Notes under the pieces: generated by a model
The model's database searches: none
The model's input: the letters and a program-made list of their open reading frames with translations, nothing else
Told to the model about the DNA's origin: nothing
Position numbers and translations under genes: made by a program
NCBI GenBank assembly: GCA_963699825.1
Contig: CAVOVI010000001.1
Location: 1 to 64,000, forward strand
DNA length: 64,000 bases
Direction: 5' to 3'
Source: SPDF01 sp963699825
Lineage (GTDB): Bacteria; Gemmatimonadota; Gemmatimonadetes; Gemmatimonadales; GWC2-71-9
Part shown: positions 27,682 to 37,065 of the stretch, in pieces
Numbering within the stretch: position 1 is the first letter of the stretch
Layout of the letters: the number at the start of each line of letters is the position of its first letter

Positions 27682-29176
27682 ATGATGCCAAAGACCTTTA
27701 AGAACTTCATTGACGGCAAGTGGGTCACCCCGACCACCGGAACCTGGTTCGAAAACCGCAACCCGGCCGACACGCGCGACCTGATTGGCCGATTCCCCGA
27801 CTCGGGGCCGGCGGATATCAAGGCGGCTGTGCGGTCTGCGCAACGGGGCTTCGAGATCTGGCGCCGCACGCCGGCCCCGGCCCGGGGCGATGTCCTGCGC
27901 CGACTCGGCGACCTCATGTCGACCCACAAGGAAGAACTCGCGGACGGCATGACCCGCGAAATGGGGAAGGTGCTCGCGGAAACACGGGGTGATGTGCAGG
28001 AGGGGATCGACACGGCCTACTACGCCGCGACCGAAGGCCGCCGCCTCTTCGGGCACACGGTGCCGTCTGAACTTCGGGACAAGTGGGCGATGAGCTTCCG
28101 CCGGCCGATTGGTGTGGCGGGACTGATCACGCCGTTCAACTTCCCGCTCGCCATCCCGACCTGGAAGATGTTCCCGGCGCTCGTCTGCGGAAACGCGGTC
28201 ATCCTCAAGCCATCGGAAGATGTGCCGCACACCTCGCACCGGTTGGTGGAGCTGCTGCTGGAGGCCGGGCTGCCGCCCGGAGGTGATCCAGCTGGTGCAC
28301 GGGCGCGGCGCCACGGCCGGCAAGGCGCTGGTGGAGCACCCGGACGTCCCGGTCATTTCCTTCACCGGGTCCACCGCGACAGGGTCGTTCATCGGCGAGA
28401 CCTGCGGCCGGATGCACAAGCGGCTCTCCCTGGAGATGGGCGGCAAGAACGCCCAGATCGTGATGGACGACGCCGATCTGGACCTGGCGCTCGACGGTGT
28501 GCTCTGGGGCGCGTTCGGCACGACGGGCCAGCGCTGCACTGCCACCAGCCGCCTCATTCTGCACAAGAAGATTCACGACAAATTCCTCCGGAAGCTGGTG
28601 GATGCCACCGAAGGGCTGCGTCTGGGCGACGGACGGAAGGGTTACGACGTCGGGCCGCTGATCCATGAGCGCTCGCGCGAGAAGGTGGAGTCGTATGTGG
28701 CGATCGGGCAGGAGGAGGGGGCGGAACTGATCACCGGCGGCAAGAAGCCGGGCGGGGAGCGCCTGGGCCACGGCTTCTTCTACCGGCCGACCATCTTCGC
28801 CGGCGTGAAGCCGTCGATGCGGCTGGCGCAGGAAGAGATCTTCGGCCCGGTCCTGAGCGTCATCCAGGTCCGCAGCTTCGAGGAGGCCGTTCGCGTCAAC
28901 AATGGCGTGAAGTACGGCCTGTCGAGTTCGATCTACACGCAGGACGTCAACCAGGGGTTCCGCGCACTGCAGGAACTCGACAACGGCATCTCCTATGTCA
29001 ACGCCCCCACCATCGGAGCCGAGGCACACTTGCCCTTCGGCGGCGTCAAGGCGACCGGCAACGGCCACCGCGAGGGCGGATGGGAAGTCTACGAGTTCTA
29101 TTCGGAGACCAAGGTCGGGTACGTCGACTACAGCGGTACGCTGCAGCGGGCGCAAATCGACAACTATGACGACTGA
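27682..29176 (+). CDS. aldehyde dehydrogenase, ALDH7-like (one frameshift)
   Basis: About 497 residues of the NAD(P)-dependent ALDH superfamily: the N-terminal FIDGKWV, TPFNFPLAIPTWK near residue 150, the cofactor-binding FTGSTATGSFIG, the general-base Glu in LEMGGKNAQIV and the catalytic Cys in GTTGQRCTATSR. The C-terminal EIFGPVLSVIQV is present. The overall pattern is closest to ALDH7/alpha-aminoadipic semialdehyde-type enzymes, which act in lysine catabolism or detoxification, but the substrate is not certain. A base insertion near 28,280 splits the gene (PPGGD instead of PPEVIQLVHG). It stands 34 nt after the membrane protein. Confidence 0.9.
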
Positions 29177-29249
29177 CGAACGGTTGCGCCGGCACGAGGC
29201 GGCCGCTAAGGTTCGAGTGTAGCGGCTCGCCCACCCGAGGTTCCCGCGC

Positions 29250-30119
29250 ATGCGCCCATTGCAGGTCGGCTCGACCCGACGTGGCCCCACCTCTGACGAG
29301 GGGTCACTCGACCAGTACCTCCGCGAGATCAGCCGGTACCCGCTGATTCCGCAGACGGAGGAGGTCACGCTTGCGCAGGGAATCCGGCGGGGCGATGCCG
29401 AGTCCCTCGACAAGCTGGTGCGCAGCAACCTCCGGTTCGTGGTCTCCGTGGCCAAGAAGTACCAGAATCAGGGCGTCAGCCTGGCGGATCTGATCAACGA
29501 GGGCAACCTCGGCCTCATCCGTGCGGCCCACAAGTTCGACGAGACCAAGGGGATCAAGTTCATCTCCTACGCCGTCTGGTGGATTCGCCAGGCCATCCTG
29601 CAGGCGCTCGCCGAGCAGAGCCGCATCGTTCGGGTCCCGCTCAATCGTGCCGGCACCTTGCATCGCATCGGCAAGAAGACCGCCATGCTCCTCCAGGAGC
29701 TGGGGCGGGAGCCGACCCCGGCGGAGATCGCCGAGGGCATGGACATCTCGATGGAAGAGGTCCAGAAGACGCTCTCCATCAGCCAGGCGCACCTGTCGCT
29801 CGACGCCCCGATGACCCCGGGCGAGGACAACCGGCTGCTCGACTACCTCCCCGACACACAGAACGCCGGTTCCGACAGCGAGACGTTCGAGCACGCGCTC
29901 ACGGAGGGGATCGAGGAGGTGCTCGCGACGCTCAAGGAGCGGGAGGCGAAGATCCTCCGCCTCTACTTCGGCCTGGACGGTCCCGAGCCGATGACGCTCG
30001 AGGAGATCGGAACCTTGCTTGGCATCACCCGCGAACGGGTTCGGCAGATCAAGGAAAAGGCCTTGAGTCGCCTCCGGCATGTCAGCCGCGCCCGCTCGCT
30101 GGAGAGTTTCCTGACCTGA
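29250..30119 (+). CDS. RpoD/SigA-type sigma-70 factor, short form
   Basis: The 289-residue sigma factor has region 1.2 (SLDQYLREISRYPLIPQTEE), region 2 (NLRFVVSVAKKYQNQGVSLADLINEGN, KFISYAVWWIRQAI), region 3 (PLNRAGTLHRIGKK) and region 4 (TLEEIGTLLGITRERVRQIKEKAL). There is no region 1.1, so it is a compact primary-type or group 2 sigma factor. Region 2.4 residues that read the -10 box look intact. Acidobacterial and gemmatimonad genomes often carry several of these, so I cannot say whether it is the housekeeping one. Intact, monocistronic in appearance. Confidence 0.92.
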   Translation: MRPLQVGSTRRGPTSDEGSLDQYLREISRYPLIPQTEEVTLAQGIRRGDAESLDKLVRSNLRFVVSVAKKYQNQGVSLADLINEGNLGLIRAAHKFDETKGIKFISYAVWWIRQAILQALAEQSRIVRVPLNRAGTLHRIGKKTAMLLQELGREPTPAEIAEGMDISMEEVQKTLSISQAHLSLDAPMTPGEDNRLLDYLPDTQNAGSDSETFEHALTEGIEEVLATLKEREAKILRLYFGLDGPEPMTLEEIGTLLGITRERVRQIKEKALSRLRHVSRARSLESFLT

Positions 30120-30174
30120 TCCGTTGTTCCGGCTCCTCAGCTTCCTTTCCTCCGTCCTCTATCCCCCTCGGCAT

Positions 30175-30681
30175 ATGGCATCCAACTCCTCATTCGACAT
30201 CTCCACCGGCGCCGACCTGCAAGAGGTCGACAACGCGGTCAATCAGGCGCTCAAGGAGATCCAGCAGCGGTACGACTTCAAGGGCACGCACTGCACCATC
30301 GAGTTCGACCGTGACAAGGCCGAAATCCGGCTCGCGGCCGACGACGATTTCCGCATGAAGAGCCTGATCGACGTGCTCCAGGGACGGCTCATCAAGCGCG
30401 GCGTACCAGTCAAGAACATGACGACGGGCGACTTCGAGTCCGCCACCGGGAGCTCGGTTCGGTGCACCGTGACCCTGACGCAGGGGATTGCCACCGAGAT
30501 CGCCAAGCGGATTACCAAGGCCATCAAGGACAACAAGGCGTTCAAGAAGGTCAGCGCCAGCATTCAAGGGGATGAAATTCGCGTCAGCAGCCCCTCGCGG
30601 GATGAATTGCAGGCGGTCATGGCCTTCCTGAAGTCCGAGGACTTCGACATCGAGCTGAAGTTCGGGAACTACCGAGGATGA
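30175..30681 (+). CDS. yajQ: YajQ family nucleotide/cyclic-di-GMP-binding protein
   Basis: The 168-residue protein matches YajQ over its full length: SSFDISTGADLQEVDNAVNQ at the N-terminus, RYDFKGT, DDDFRMKSL, GVPVKNM and a C-terminal duplicated ferredoxin-like fold ending DFDIELKFGNYRG. YajQ binds nucleotides or c-di-GMP in Xanthomonas and has RNA-related links elsewhere. ATG 30175 gives the canonical MASNSSFDI start; an open frame from 30124 adds nonconserved residues. The TGA overlaps the next ATG by four bases. Confidence 0.93.
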   Translation: MASNSSFDISTGADLQEVDNAVNQALKEIQQRYDFKGTHCTIEFDRDKAEIRLAADDDFRMKSLIDVLQGRLIKRGVPVKNMTTGDFESATGSSVRCTVTLTQGIATEIAKRITKAIKDNKAFKKVSASIQGDEIRVSSPSRDELQAVMAFLKSEDFDIELKFGNYRG

Positions 30682-32027
30682 GGGTGCGGTTCACTCCGCT
30701 CTTCCTTACGGCGGCCGCGGCGGCCGTTGCGGTGGCGTCGTGCAATCCGACGCAACCCGTGGCGCCTCCCACGCCCGAGCCAGCGCCGGTCAGTGCCGCG
30801 CGCCCTCCCGCCCGTCCCGTGGTGGACTCGGGGCCCGGAGGCCCGGCTATCCCGGTACTCCCGCCCGATACCGTGGTCAGCACGTCGGATGTGCGGATCG
30901 GCCTCGTGGTCGGCGCGTCGGACGTGAACGTCGGCGGTGGCGGTCCTCTGGTGATCACGAACCCGGCCGGCGTTCGGGTGCAGGACGTGATCGAGGGAGC
31001 GGCCTGGCGGGTGCGGCCTGCGGGATCGGCGATGACACTCTCGGGGCCCGGTGGGCTCAATGGCGGGCGACTCGATGCCATCGTGGTGACGCCGCTGCAT
31101 CCCGGACAGTATGTGCGGATCGACGGCCGGGACTATCGCGGTGAAGTCGCGGTGATCCCCGGGCCCGACGGATTGACCGTCATCAACCGTCTGGGCCTGG
31201 AGTCGTATCTGGCCGGGGTCCTCTCCGCGGAGATGGGCCGGCGCGATCCGAGCGAAGTGCAGGCGATGTACGCGCAGGCGGTGATTTCCCGCACGTACGC
31301 CGTCCGGAATCTCGGCAAGCGCCGCGCTCTGGGGTTTGACCTCTATGGCACGGTCTCGGACCAGGTGTATGGTGGGGTCGGGGCGGAGACGGCACAGAGC
31401 TGGGACGCGGTACGCGCCACGCGGGCCGAAATCGTGACGTGGAAGGGGCAGCCGATCGACGCCTTCTTCTACTCGACCTGCGGTGGGCGGACGGAGTCCG
31501 GCGCCGCGGTGTTCCAGCTCGCCGGCGATCCCTACCTCAAGTCGGTCTCCGATCTCGATCCCAACGGGCAGGCGTACTGTCGCTTTTCCCCGAGGTTTCG
31601 GTGGCGTGAGGAATACTCCGGCGACACTCTCGAGGCGATGCTGCGGCGCACCCTCCCCAGCCTCACGAATGTCAACGCCTCGAGCATCTCGAGGGTCGAG
31701 GATGTGAAGGTCACCCGCCGGACTCCGTCAGGCCGCGTCGAGGCGGTGGAATTCAAGCTGAACGGCCGGCATGTGTCGGTGTCCGGCCAGGCCGTTCGGC
31801 GGGCCTTCCTGCTGCCGGATGGCGGGATGCTCCGCAGCACCGCCTTCGACGTCCAGGAGCAGGCCGACGGCGCACGGGTCAGCTGGCTCGCCATCGACGG
31901 GCGCGGGGCGGGGCACGGCGTCGGATTCTGCCAGTGGGGCGCCGTGGGGCGGGCGCGCGAGGGCCAGGACTACGGACAGATTCTTGCGGCGTATTATCCT
32001 TCCACCAGGGTCGAGCGCCTGCATTGA
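30678..32027 (+). CDS. SpoIID/LytB-domain lipoprotein
   Basis: The 449-residue protein starts with a lipoprotein signal (hydrophobic run ending VAVASC, lipobox Cys about 22) and a Pro-rich linker (24-55). The SpoIID catalytic domain spans about 165-445: LESYLAGVLSAEMG, AQAVISRTYAVRN, YSTCGGRTES and the C-terminal GRGAGHGVGFCQWGA. SpoIID proteins are peptidoglycan lytic transglycosylases acting on denuded glycan; in Gram-negative phyla LytB-like members may tune the cell wall at division. The catalytic Glu of the AEMG motif is present. The start overlaps yajQ by ATGA. Confidence 0.87.
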   Translation: MRVRFTPLFLTAAAAAVAVASCNPTQPVAPPTPEPAPVSAARPPARPVVDSGPGGPAIPVLPPDTVVSTSDVRIGLVVGASDVNVGGGGPLVITNPAGVRVQDVIEGAAWRVRPAGSAMTLSGPGGLNGGRLDAIVVTPLHPGQYVRIDGRDYRGEVAVIPGPDGLTVINRLGLESYLAGVLSAEMGRRDPSEVQAMYAQAVISRTYAVRNLGKRRALGFDLYGTVSDQVYGGVGAETAQSWDAVRATRAEIVTWKGQPIDAFFYSTCGGRTESGAAVFQLAGDPYLKSVSDLDPNGQAYCRFSPRFRWREEYSGDTLEAMLRRTLPSLTNVNASSISRVEDVKVTRRTPSGRVEAVEFKLNGRHVSVSGQAVRRAFLLPDGGMLRSTAFDVQEQADGARVSWLAIDGRGAGHGVGFCQWGAVGRAREGQDYGQILAAYYPSTRVERLH

Positions 32028-32049
32028 CCGGTTACCCCGGGAGCAAAGA

Positions 32050-33060
32050 ATGAGTGAAACGCTGCGCGTCGGTGTGGTCGGGGCAGGAGCCATTACCCAG
32101 GTGGCGCACCTGCCGGTACTGCGGAAGCTGAAGGGCGCCGAGGTCGTGGCGATCTGCGACGCCGACTATCCCAAGGCAAATGCTCTTGCCGCCCGGTTCA
32201 AGATCGAGAATTCCTTCGACGACATCGAGGATCTCCTCGGGCACTCTGAGTTGGACGCCGTCGTGATCTGCACGCCGAACCACCTGCATGAAGGCCATGT
32301 GCTGGCCGCGCTGCGGGCCGGGGTGCATGTCCTGGTCGAGAAGCCACTCGCGCTCAACACCGCCAGCGCCCAGCGGGTGGTGCGTGCCGCCGCCAAGAAG
32401 GACCGCGTGGTGATGGTGGGGATGAACCACCGGTATCGCGCCGACGTGCAGATCATTCGCAGCTTCGTGCAGACCGGCGAGCTGGGCGACGTGGAGAGCG
32501 TGCGCGGGAGCTGGCATGTCTTCCGGCCCAGCCGCTCGCAACTTGGCTGGCGATTGAAGCGCGACCTCTCGGGCGGCGGCGCCATGCTCGACCTCGGGCT
32601 CTCGATCCTCGACCTCGGTCTCTGGCTGGCGGGGAACCCAAAACCGGTGCGGGTGAGCGCGACGCTCGACCGGGCGGGCAGGGAGCGCGCCACGGAGCAC
32701 GCCGGAAGCGCGTTTGTGGTTTGCGAGAACGGGGCCTGCATTTTCGTCGACGTGACCTGGCATCACCTTGGTGAGGGCGAACGGTTCGGCGTCGGGTTGC
32801 GGGGCAGCAAGGGGACTGCCAGCATCAACCCGCTCAAGGTCTGGAAGGAGATGCACGGCACCCCGGTGGATGTGGCTCCGACCGGATCAGTGACCCGGGA
32901 AAGCATCTTCACGGCCTCCTACCGCGCCGAATGGGCCCATTTCGTCGCCGCCATCCGCGGCGAAGCCAAGGCGCCCGATCTCGAGGAGCACCTGGCGCTG
33001 CACCGTGTCATCGACGCGATCTACAAGTCGGCCGACGACGGCCGCGACGTCCTGCTGTGA
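32050..33060 (+). CDS. Gfo/Idh/MocA-family oxidoreductase
   Basis: The 336-residue protein has the Rossmann motif VGVVGAGAITQVAHLPVL near the N-terminus, the CTPNHLHEGHV loop, the diagnostic EKPLALN and a C-terminal alpha/beta dimerisation domain with GGGAMLDLGLSILDLGLWL. These NAD(P)-dependent enzymes oxidise or reduce sugars and their derivatives; the substrate is not predictable. ATG 32050 lies 22 nt after spoIID, and its TGA overlaps the GTG of the DUF4105 gene. The three genes probably form one operon. Confidence 0.9.
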   Translation: MSETLRVGVVGAGAITQVAHLPVLRKLKGAEVVAICDADYPKANALAARFKIENSFDDIEDLLGHSELDAVVICTPNHLHEGHVLAALRAGVHVLVEKPLALNTASAQRVVRAAAKKDRVVMVGMNHRYRADVQIIRSFVQTGELGDVESVRGSWHVFRPSRSQLGWRLKRDLSGGGAMLDLGLSILDLGLWLAGNPKPVRVSATLDRAGRERATEHAGSAFVVCENGACIFVDVTWHHLGEGERFGVGLRGSKGTASINPLKVWKEMHGTPVDVAPTGSVTRESIFTASYRAEWAHFVAAIRGEAKAPDLEEHLALHRVIDAIYKSADDGRDVLL

Positions 33061-34346
33061 GGCAGGGGCGCCGGGTTGCCCTTCTGCTGGGGCTGCTCGG
33101 CGCCATGTGGGCCGGCGCCGCGCAGGCTCAGCTTCCCTCGACAGATTCTGCTTCCGGTCGTGCCGCCCCCGCACCACACATCTCGCTCATCACCGTCGGT
33201 CCCGGCTCGATCCTCTGGGAAAAATTCGGGCACAACATGATCCGGGTGGTGGATCCGGCTACGGGAACGGACATCGCCTACAACTTCGGCATCTTCGATT
33301 TCGGGCAGAAGAACTTCTACTGGAACTTCCTCCAGGGGCGGATGCTCTACTCCATGGCCGGCTACGACGCTGCGCGTGATATCCAGCGTTACGTGGATGC
33401 CGGTCGATCCGTGGAGGTGCAGGACCTGGCCCTCACTCCAGATCAGGCCCGAACCCTCGCCGCCAACCTCGCACGCAACGCCCAGCCCGACATGCGGGAC
33501 TATCGGTACGAACCTTATCGCGACAACTGCTCGACCCGTGTACGCGACGCGTTGAACGTCGGCCTCGGCGGCGCGCTGGAGGCGCCCTTGGCCGCCCTGC
33601 CGGCGAACGCCACCTATCGGTCGCGGACCGCCGAACTCACCGCCGGAAGTCCCGGGTGGTACTTCGGACTGATGCTCCTCCTCGGCCCTTCCACAGACGT
33701 GCCCCTCTCCGCGTGGGAGGATTCGTTCATCCCGATGAACTTCGCGCGGTATATCGAACCCGCCACGAATCCGGTGCTGGATGGCGGGGCCGCACCGCTG
33801 ATCGATGCCGCGAGCCTCCTGCCCGCTGGGGAGGGGATGACGCCTTCTGGCCGCGCGCCCTCCTTCTGGCTCGGCTGGTTCCTGGTGCTGGGAGTCCTGC
33901 TCGGTGGGAGCCTGGCGTGGGCGGGGGGACGGAGTGGGGCCGGAAGGGGTCGGCGGCCGTTCCTGCTGCTCGCCGGGTTCTGGACACTGCTCTCAGGCCT
34001 CGCGGGCCTGATTATGCTCTACCTCTGGGCGTTCACGGACCACAGCTACGCCTATCGCAACGAGAACATGCTGCAGGCCAGCATCCTCGGCCTGATCATG
34101 TTCGGATTCCTGGCGGGGTGGGCACGTCGAAGTGGTCCAGCACCTAACGGCGTGCGCGTCCTCGCCGTTGCCGTCGCAGTCCTCTCGCTGCTCGGGGTCT
34201 TGATTCAGGTGCTTCCGTGGTTCGCGCAGGTCAACGGACCGATCCTCGTCTTCTTCGTGCCCGCCAACCTCGGGATGGCGCTGGGGGCGATCCGCGCTGC
34301 CCCGAGGCCGACTACGATGACTGGGCCGACCGCAGCCCTTCCTTAG
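33057..34346 (+). CDS. DUF4105 (Lnb-like) membrane protein
   Basis: A GTG overlapping the previous stop gives 429 residues. After a signal peptide (about 6-27) comes a periplasmic DUF4105 domain (about 50-240): ILWEKFGHNMIRVVD, AYNFGIFDFGQKNFYWNF and DNCSTRVRDALN. The His of FGHN and the Cys of DNCST fit a permuted NlpC/P60-like thiol site, which is family inference. Five transmembrane helices follow (about 275-415). The 3' end overlaps the convergent CsgG-like gene by 35 nt. Activity is unknown; the family is common beside envelope genes in Bacteroidota and Gemmatimonadota. Confidence 0.8.
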   Translation: MRQGRRVALLLGLLGAMWAGAAQAQLPSTDSASGRAAPAPHISLITVGPGSILWEKFGHNMIRVVDPATGTDIAYNFGIFDFGQKNFYWNFLQGRMLYSMAGYDAARDIQRYVDAGRSVEVQDLALTPDQARTLAANLARNAQPDMRDYRYEPYRDNCSTRVRDALNVGLGGALEAPLAALPANATYRSRTAELTAGSPGWYFGLMLLLGPSTDVPLSAWEDSFIPMNFARYIEPATNPVLDGGAAPLIDAASLLPAGEGMTPSGRAPSFWLGWFLVLGVLLGGSLAWAGGRSGAGRGRRPFLLLAGFWTLLSGLAGLIMLYLWAFTDHSYAYRNENMLQASILGLIMFGFLAGWARRSGPAPNGVRVLAVAVAVLSLLGVLIQVLPWFAQVNGPILVFFVPANLGMALGAIRAAPRPTTMTGPTAALP

Positions 34347-34998
34347 CAGCCACGAAGTCAGGTGCGAGCTTCAGCGCCTGCTGATAGAACTGTACCGCTG
34401 CCGCCTTGTCTCCCTGATCCTGTGCCAGCACTGCCCGTCCGAAGAGGACGAGCGCTTCCGAACTGATCTTCGCGGATGCCGGTGTCCCCGCCGGGAGTGC
34501 CGGCAGACGCTTCCCCGACATCAACTGTGACGCGATATCGGCGACCATCTGGGGCAGTTCCGAGCGCGCCCGCTGCCCGGTGGAGACCACCTCCAGGATG
34601 GTGCCGGAGCTGGCGTCAATGAGCCGCGCGTCGATCCGCACCCGCCCGTAGTAGTCCACGAACGTCCCCGTGACCACATATCCGGCGCCGAGCTGCTTCC
34701 CGACCCGGGTGGCGGCTGTCGCGTCCACGCGCCCCCCGCGGCTCAGGCCGTCCCGCTCCACGATTTGCTGGGCCGTTGCCCGGTCGATGGTCCGGAGGCC
34801 ATTGTTCCGCTCCAGTTCGGCGGTCAGCGCCGCCGGGATGCCGCGCCCGAGTCCCACGAAGTCGAGGGAGTCGAGGCCGTAGGAGCCACCATTCTCGAAG
34901 GTCAGTACAACGATCGTCGGCGTCGCGGCCTGCCCGGAAAGCGGCGGCGCGGCGGAGACGAGGAAGAGCAGGCAGAGCAGGCGGGCCGTGCGAATCAT
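34312..34998 (-). CDS. secreted CsgG/FlgO-like protein with C-terminal TPR
   Basis: The 228-residue protein has a signal peptide (ARLLCLLFLVSAAPPLSG), a beta-alpha domain typical of CsgG/curli-assembly-like proteins (TIVVLTFENGG ... GKQLGAGYVVTGTFVDYYGRVRIDARLID) and one TPR-like helix pair (AAVQFYQQALKLAPDFVAAK). Such proteins sit in the periplasm or outer membrane and often partner secretion or stress systems. ATG 34998 is chosen at the signal peptide. It is the last gene of a leftward group with the MBL-fold protein and Crp regulator, and overlaps the DUF4105 gene at its 3' end. Confidence 0.75.
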   Translation of the reverse strand: MIRTARLLCLLFLVSAAPPLSGQAATPTIVVLTFENGGSYGLDSLDFVGLGRGIPAALTAELERNNGLRTIDRATAQQIVERDGLSRGGRVDATAATRVGKQLGAGYVVTGTFVDYYGRVRIDARLIDASSGTILEVVSTGQRARSELPQMVADIASQLMSGKRLPALPAGTPASAKISSEALVLFGRAVLAQDQGDKAAAVQFYQQALKLAPDFVAAKEGLRSAQSS

Positions 34999-35024
34999 CG
35001 GTCCACTCCTTGTGAGTAAGCGTG

Positions 35025-35888
35025 TCACAACGTCACCGTCCAACCCTCGTGGGCGGCGTTGACGGTGACTCCATCCGGGGCTGCGGCCCGGGCCATGGCG
35101 AGCAGGCCATCAACATGCTCATCGTCATGCTCCGGGTCGTGATGGAACAATGCCAGTTGCTTGACACCCGCGTCCGCCGCCAGGGTCACGGCATCGAGGG
35201 CGCTCGAGTGTCCCCAACCCGATCGCTCCGTCACCAGCGCCGGTGTGTACATCGCGTCGTGGATCAGGAGTGTGCTGTCGCGCACGAATTGCACGAGCGA
35301 TTCCCGCCAGTCGGACGCTACCCTGGCGGCCCCACCCGAACCGAGTTCGTTGTCCGTCAGGTAGGCCACGGTCGGTCCGCCGCCATCTGGCGTGATCCGA
35401 TACCCGAGCGCTCCGCCGGGGTGAGAGAGCCCGAACGACCGTACTTCAAAGCCGGGCACGCGCGTCACGTCACCCGACCGGAGTTCCTGCACGACGACCT
35501 GCGCGGGCCGGGCGGTGCGCGGCACGGGGTACACGGCCGGATCGAGTTGTCGATCGAGCACCGCTTCGAGATCGGAGTCCACCGGCGTCGGGCCGTGAAT
35601 GTGGATCTCCTGTCCATCGGCGTACATCGGAGCGAAGAATGGCAGCCCCTGGATATGGTCCCAGTGCACATGTGACAGGAAGAGATCCAGTCGACCCCTC
35701 TGCGTCTGGGCGCTCAGATCGTTTCCGAGTTTCCGGATTCCTGTCCCCGCGTCGAGGATGACGCGATGTCCCGCCTCGTCCGCGATGGAGACACAGGGGG
35801 TGTTGCCCCCGTAGCGTGCTGTGCCGAGTCCTGGAACGGGGATCGTACCGCGGGTGCCCCAGAAGGTGACAAGAATGGTCATCGCCAT
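35025..35888 (-). CDS. metallo-beta-lactamase-fold hydrolase
   Basis: The 287-residue protein has the MBL signature LSHVHWDHIQG (H-x-H-x-D-H) near residue 80, GTRGTIPVPG at the N-terminus, an acidic ligand region (YLTDNE), GHSSALDAVTLA and a final LFHHDPEHDD. The pattern fits the PhnP/ComEC-like or RNase Z-like branch with a two-zinc site. The reaction may be phosphodiester hydrolysis, but this is inference. I choose ATG 35888; MTILVTF at 35882 is equally possible. It lies between Crp and the CsgG-like gene on the same strand. Confidence 0.82.
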   Translation of the reverse strand: MAMTILVTFWGTRGTIPVPGLGTARYGGNTPCVSIADEAGHRVILDAGTGIRKLGNDLSAQTQRGRLDLFLSHVHWDHIQGLPFFAPMYADGQEIHIHGPTPVDSDLEAVLDRQLDPAVYPVPRTARPAQVVVQELRSGDVTRVPGFEVRSFGLSHPGGALGYRITPDGGGPTVAYLTDNELGSGGAARVASDWRESLVQFVRDSTLLIHDAMYTPALVTERSGWGHSSALDAVTLAADAGVKQLALFHHDPEHDDEHVDGLLAMARAAAPDGVTVNAAHEGWTVTL

Positions 35889-35970
35889 ATCCGGGATACA
35901 GGGCGAGATCCGTGCCGTGGAAGCCATGAGACAAGGAGGGATTTCGATTGGGCGGGTGCCGTGACGTGGG

Positions 35971-36648
35971 TCACGCGGGCCGAACGGCCGCCTCCAGCGC
36001 TGCGCGGTCAAGGATGGTCACCTGCCGCCGTCCGATGGCGATGACATCTCGCTCGACCAGGTGTCGAAGTGTGCGCGAGACTGTCTCGCGGCTGGCCCCG
36101 ATCAGGTCCGCCATCGTCTGGTGGGTGAGCCGGCGGGGGAAGACATCACCGCCCGCTTCCGCAGACTGCTGCAGAAGCAGGTGCGCGACCCGGCCATTGA
36201 CGTCGAGCAGGCTCAACGCGCGGATGCGATCGTCGGCGGCGCGGAGGCGGCTCGACAGGGCCGCCAACATGGCGAGACAGAGGTCGGGCGAAGCGCGGAG
36301 TCGTTCGTGAAAGGAACCGCGGTAGAGTGTCATCACGCGACAGGGGGTCATGGCGACGACGTGTGCCGAACGGGGGGCGTCATCGAGGAGGGACATCTCG
36401 CCGAAGACGGCACCGGCTCCGAGCACGCTGAGGATCACTTCGCGCCCATCTTCTCCAATCAGCACCACCTTGACCCGCCCCTCGATCACGACGTACATGG
36501 CGTCGCCAGGGGCGTCCTGACGCAGGATCACCTGGCCGGCGGTGTAGGACCGCTCCCGGGATGCGTGCGCCAATGCCGTAAGGTCGGCCGGCGGGACGTT
36601 CGAGAGAATGGGAACCGAGCGGAGGATCTCAAGCGGAGACTGGGTCAC
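35971..36648 (-). CDS. Crp/Fnr-family transcriptional regulator
   Basis: The 225-residue protein has a cyclic-nucleotide-binding domain (about 10-125, YVVIEGRVKVVLIGEDGREV, LGAGAVFGEMSLLDDAPRSA), a dimerisation helix and a C-terminal winged helix with THQTMADLIGASRETVSRTL. The glutamate and arginine of the GEMSLLDDAPRSA block match cAMP/cGMP-binding members. No N-terminal cysteine cluster is seen, so it is not an Fnr oxygen sensor. It is divergent from rpmE across a 195-nt gap and leads the MBL-CsgG group, which it may regulate. Confidence 0.9.
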   Translation of the reverse strand: MTQSPLEILRSVPILSNVPPADLTALAHASRERSYTAGQVILRQDAPGDAMYVVIEGRVKVVLIGEDGREVILSVLGAGAVFGEMSLLDDAPRSAHVVAMTPCRVMTLYRGSFHERLRASPDLCLAMLAALSSRLRAADDRIRALSLLDVNGRVAHLLLQQSAEAGGDVFPRRLTHQTMADLIGASRETVSRTLRHLVERDVIAIGRRQVTILDRAALEAAVRPA

Positions 36649-36843
36649 CTGGCCTCGGCGTGGAAGTAGAAGCAGGGACGTTACTTAGAGGAGAAGACGG
36701 AGTCAATTCCGGGCGCGCTGGCGAGCCCGTCAAATCGGCTGCAGGTGCTTCCGTTCGGCCTGTAACTCGTTTATCTTTCCCGGCTTGCGAACCCTGGCCC
36801 ACTCCGGGCCTCGGCGACCACCCGATGCATCCAGGAGCACCAC

Positions 36844-37062
36844 GTGAAGGCCGACATCCATCCCGTATACCAGAAGCTGACGGCCATCTGCGCCTGCGGC
36901 AATTCGTTTGAGACCCGCTCGACGGCAAAGTCCATCCACGTCGAAGTGTGCGCGAAGTGCCACCCGTACTACACTGGCAAGCAGCGCCTGATGGACACCG
37001 CTGGTCGCGTCGATCGGTTCCGCCGCCGCTACCAGGCAGGCGCCGACGCTCCAAAGGAGTAG
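36844..37062 (+). CDS. rpmE: 50S ribosomal protein L31
   Basis: A GTG 6 nt after AGGAG begins a 72-residue L31 of the zinc-binding (C+) type: MKADIHPVYQKL, then CACG and CAKCHPYYTGKQ, giving the four cysteines that hold zinc. L31 bridges the ribosomal subunits. It is directly followed by prfA (ATG 4 nt after its stop), the usual rpmE-prfA-prmC order. Confidence 0.95.
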   Translation: MKADIHPVYQKLTAICACGNSFETRSTAKSIHVEVCAKCHPYYTGKQRLMDTAGRVDRFRRRYQAGADAPKE

Positions 37063-37065
37063 GGC

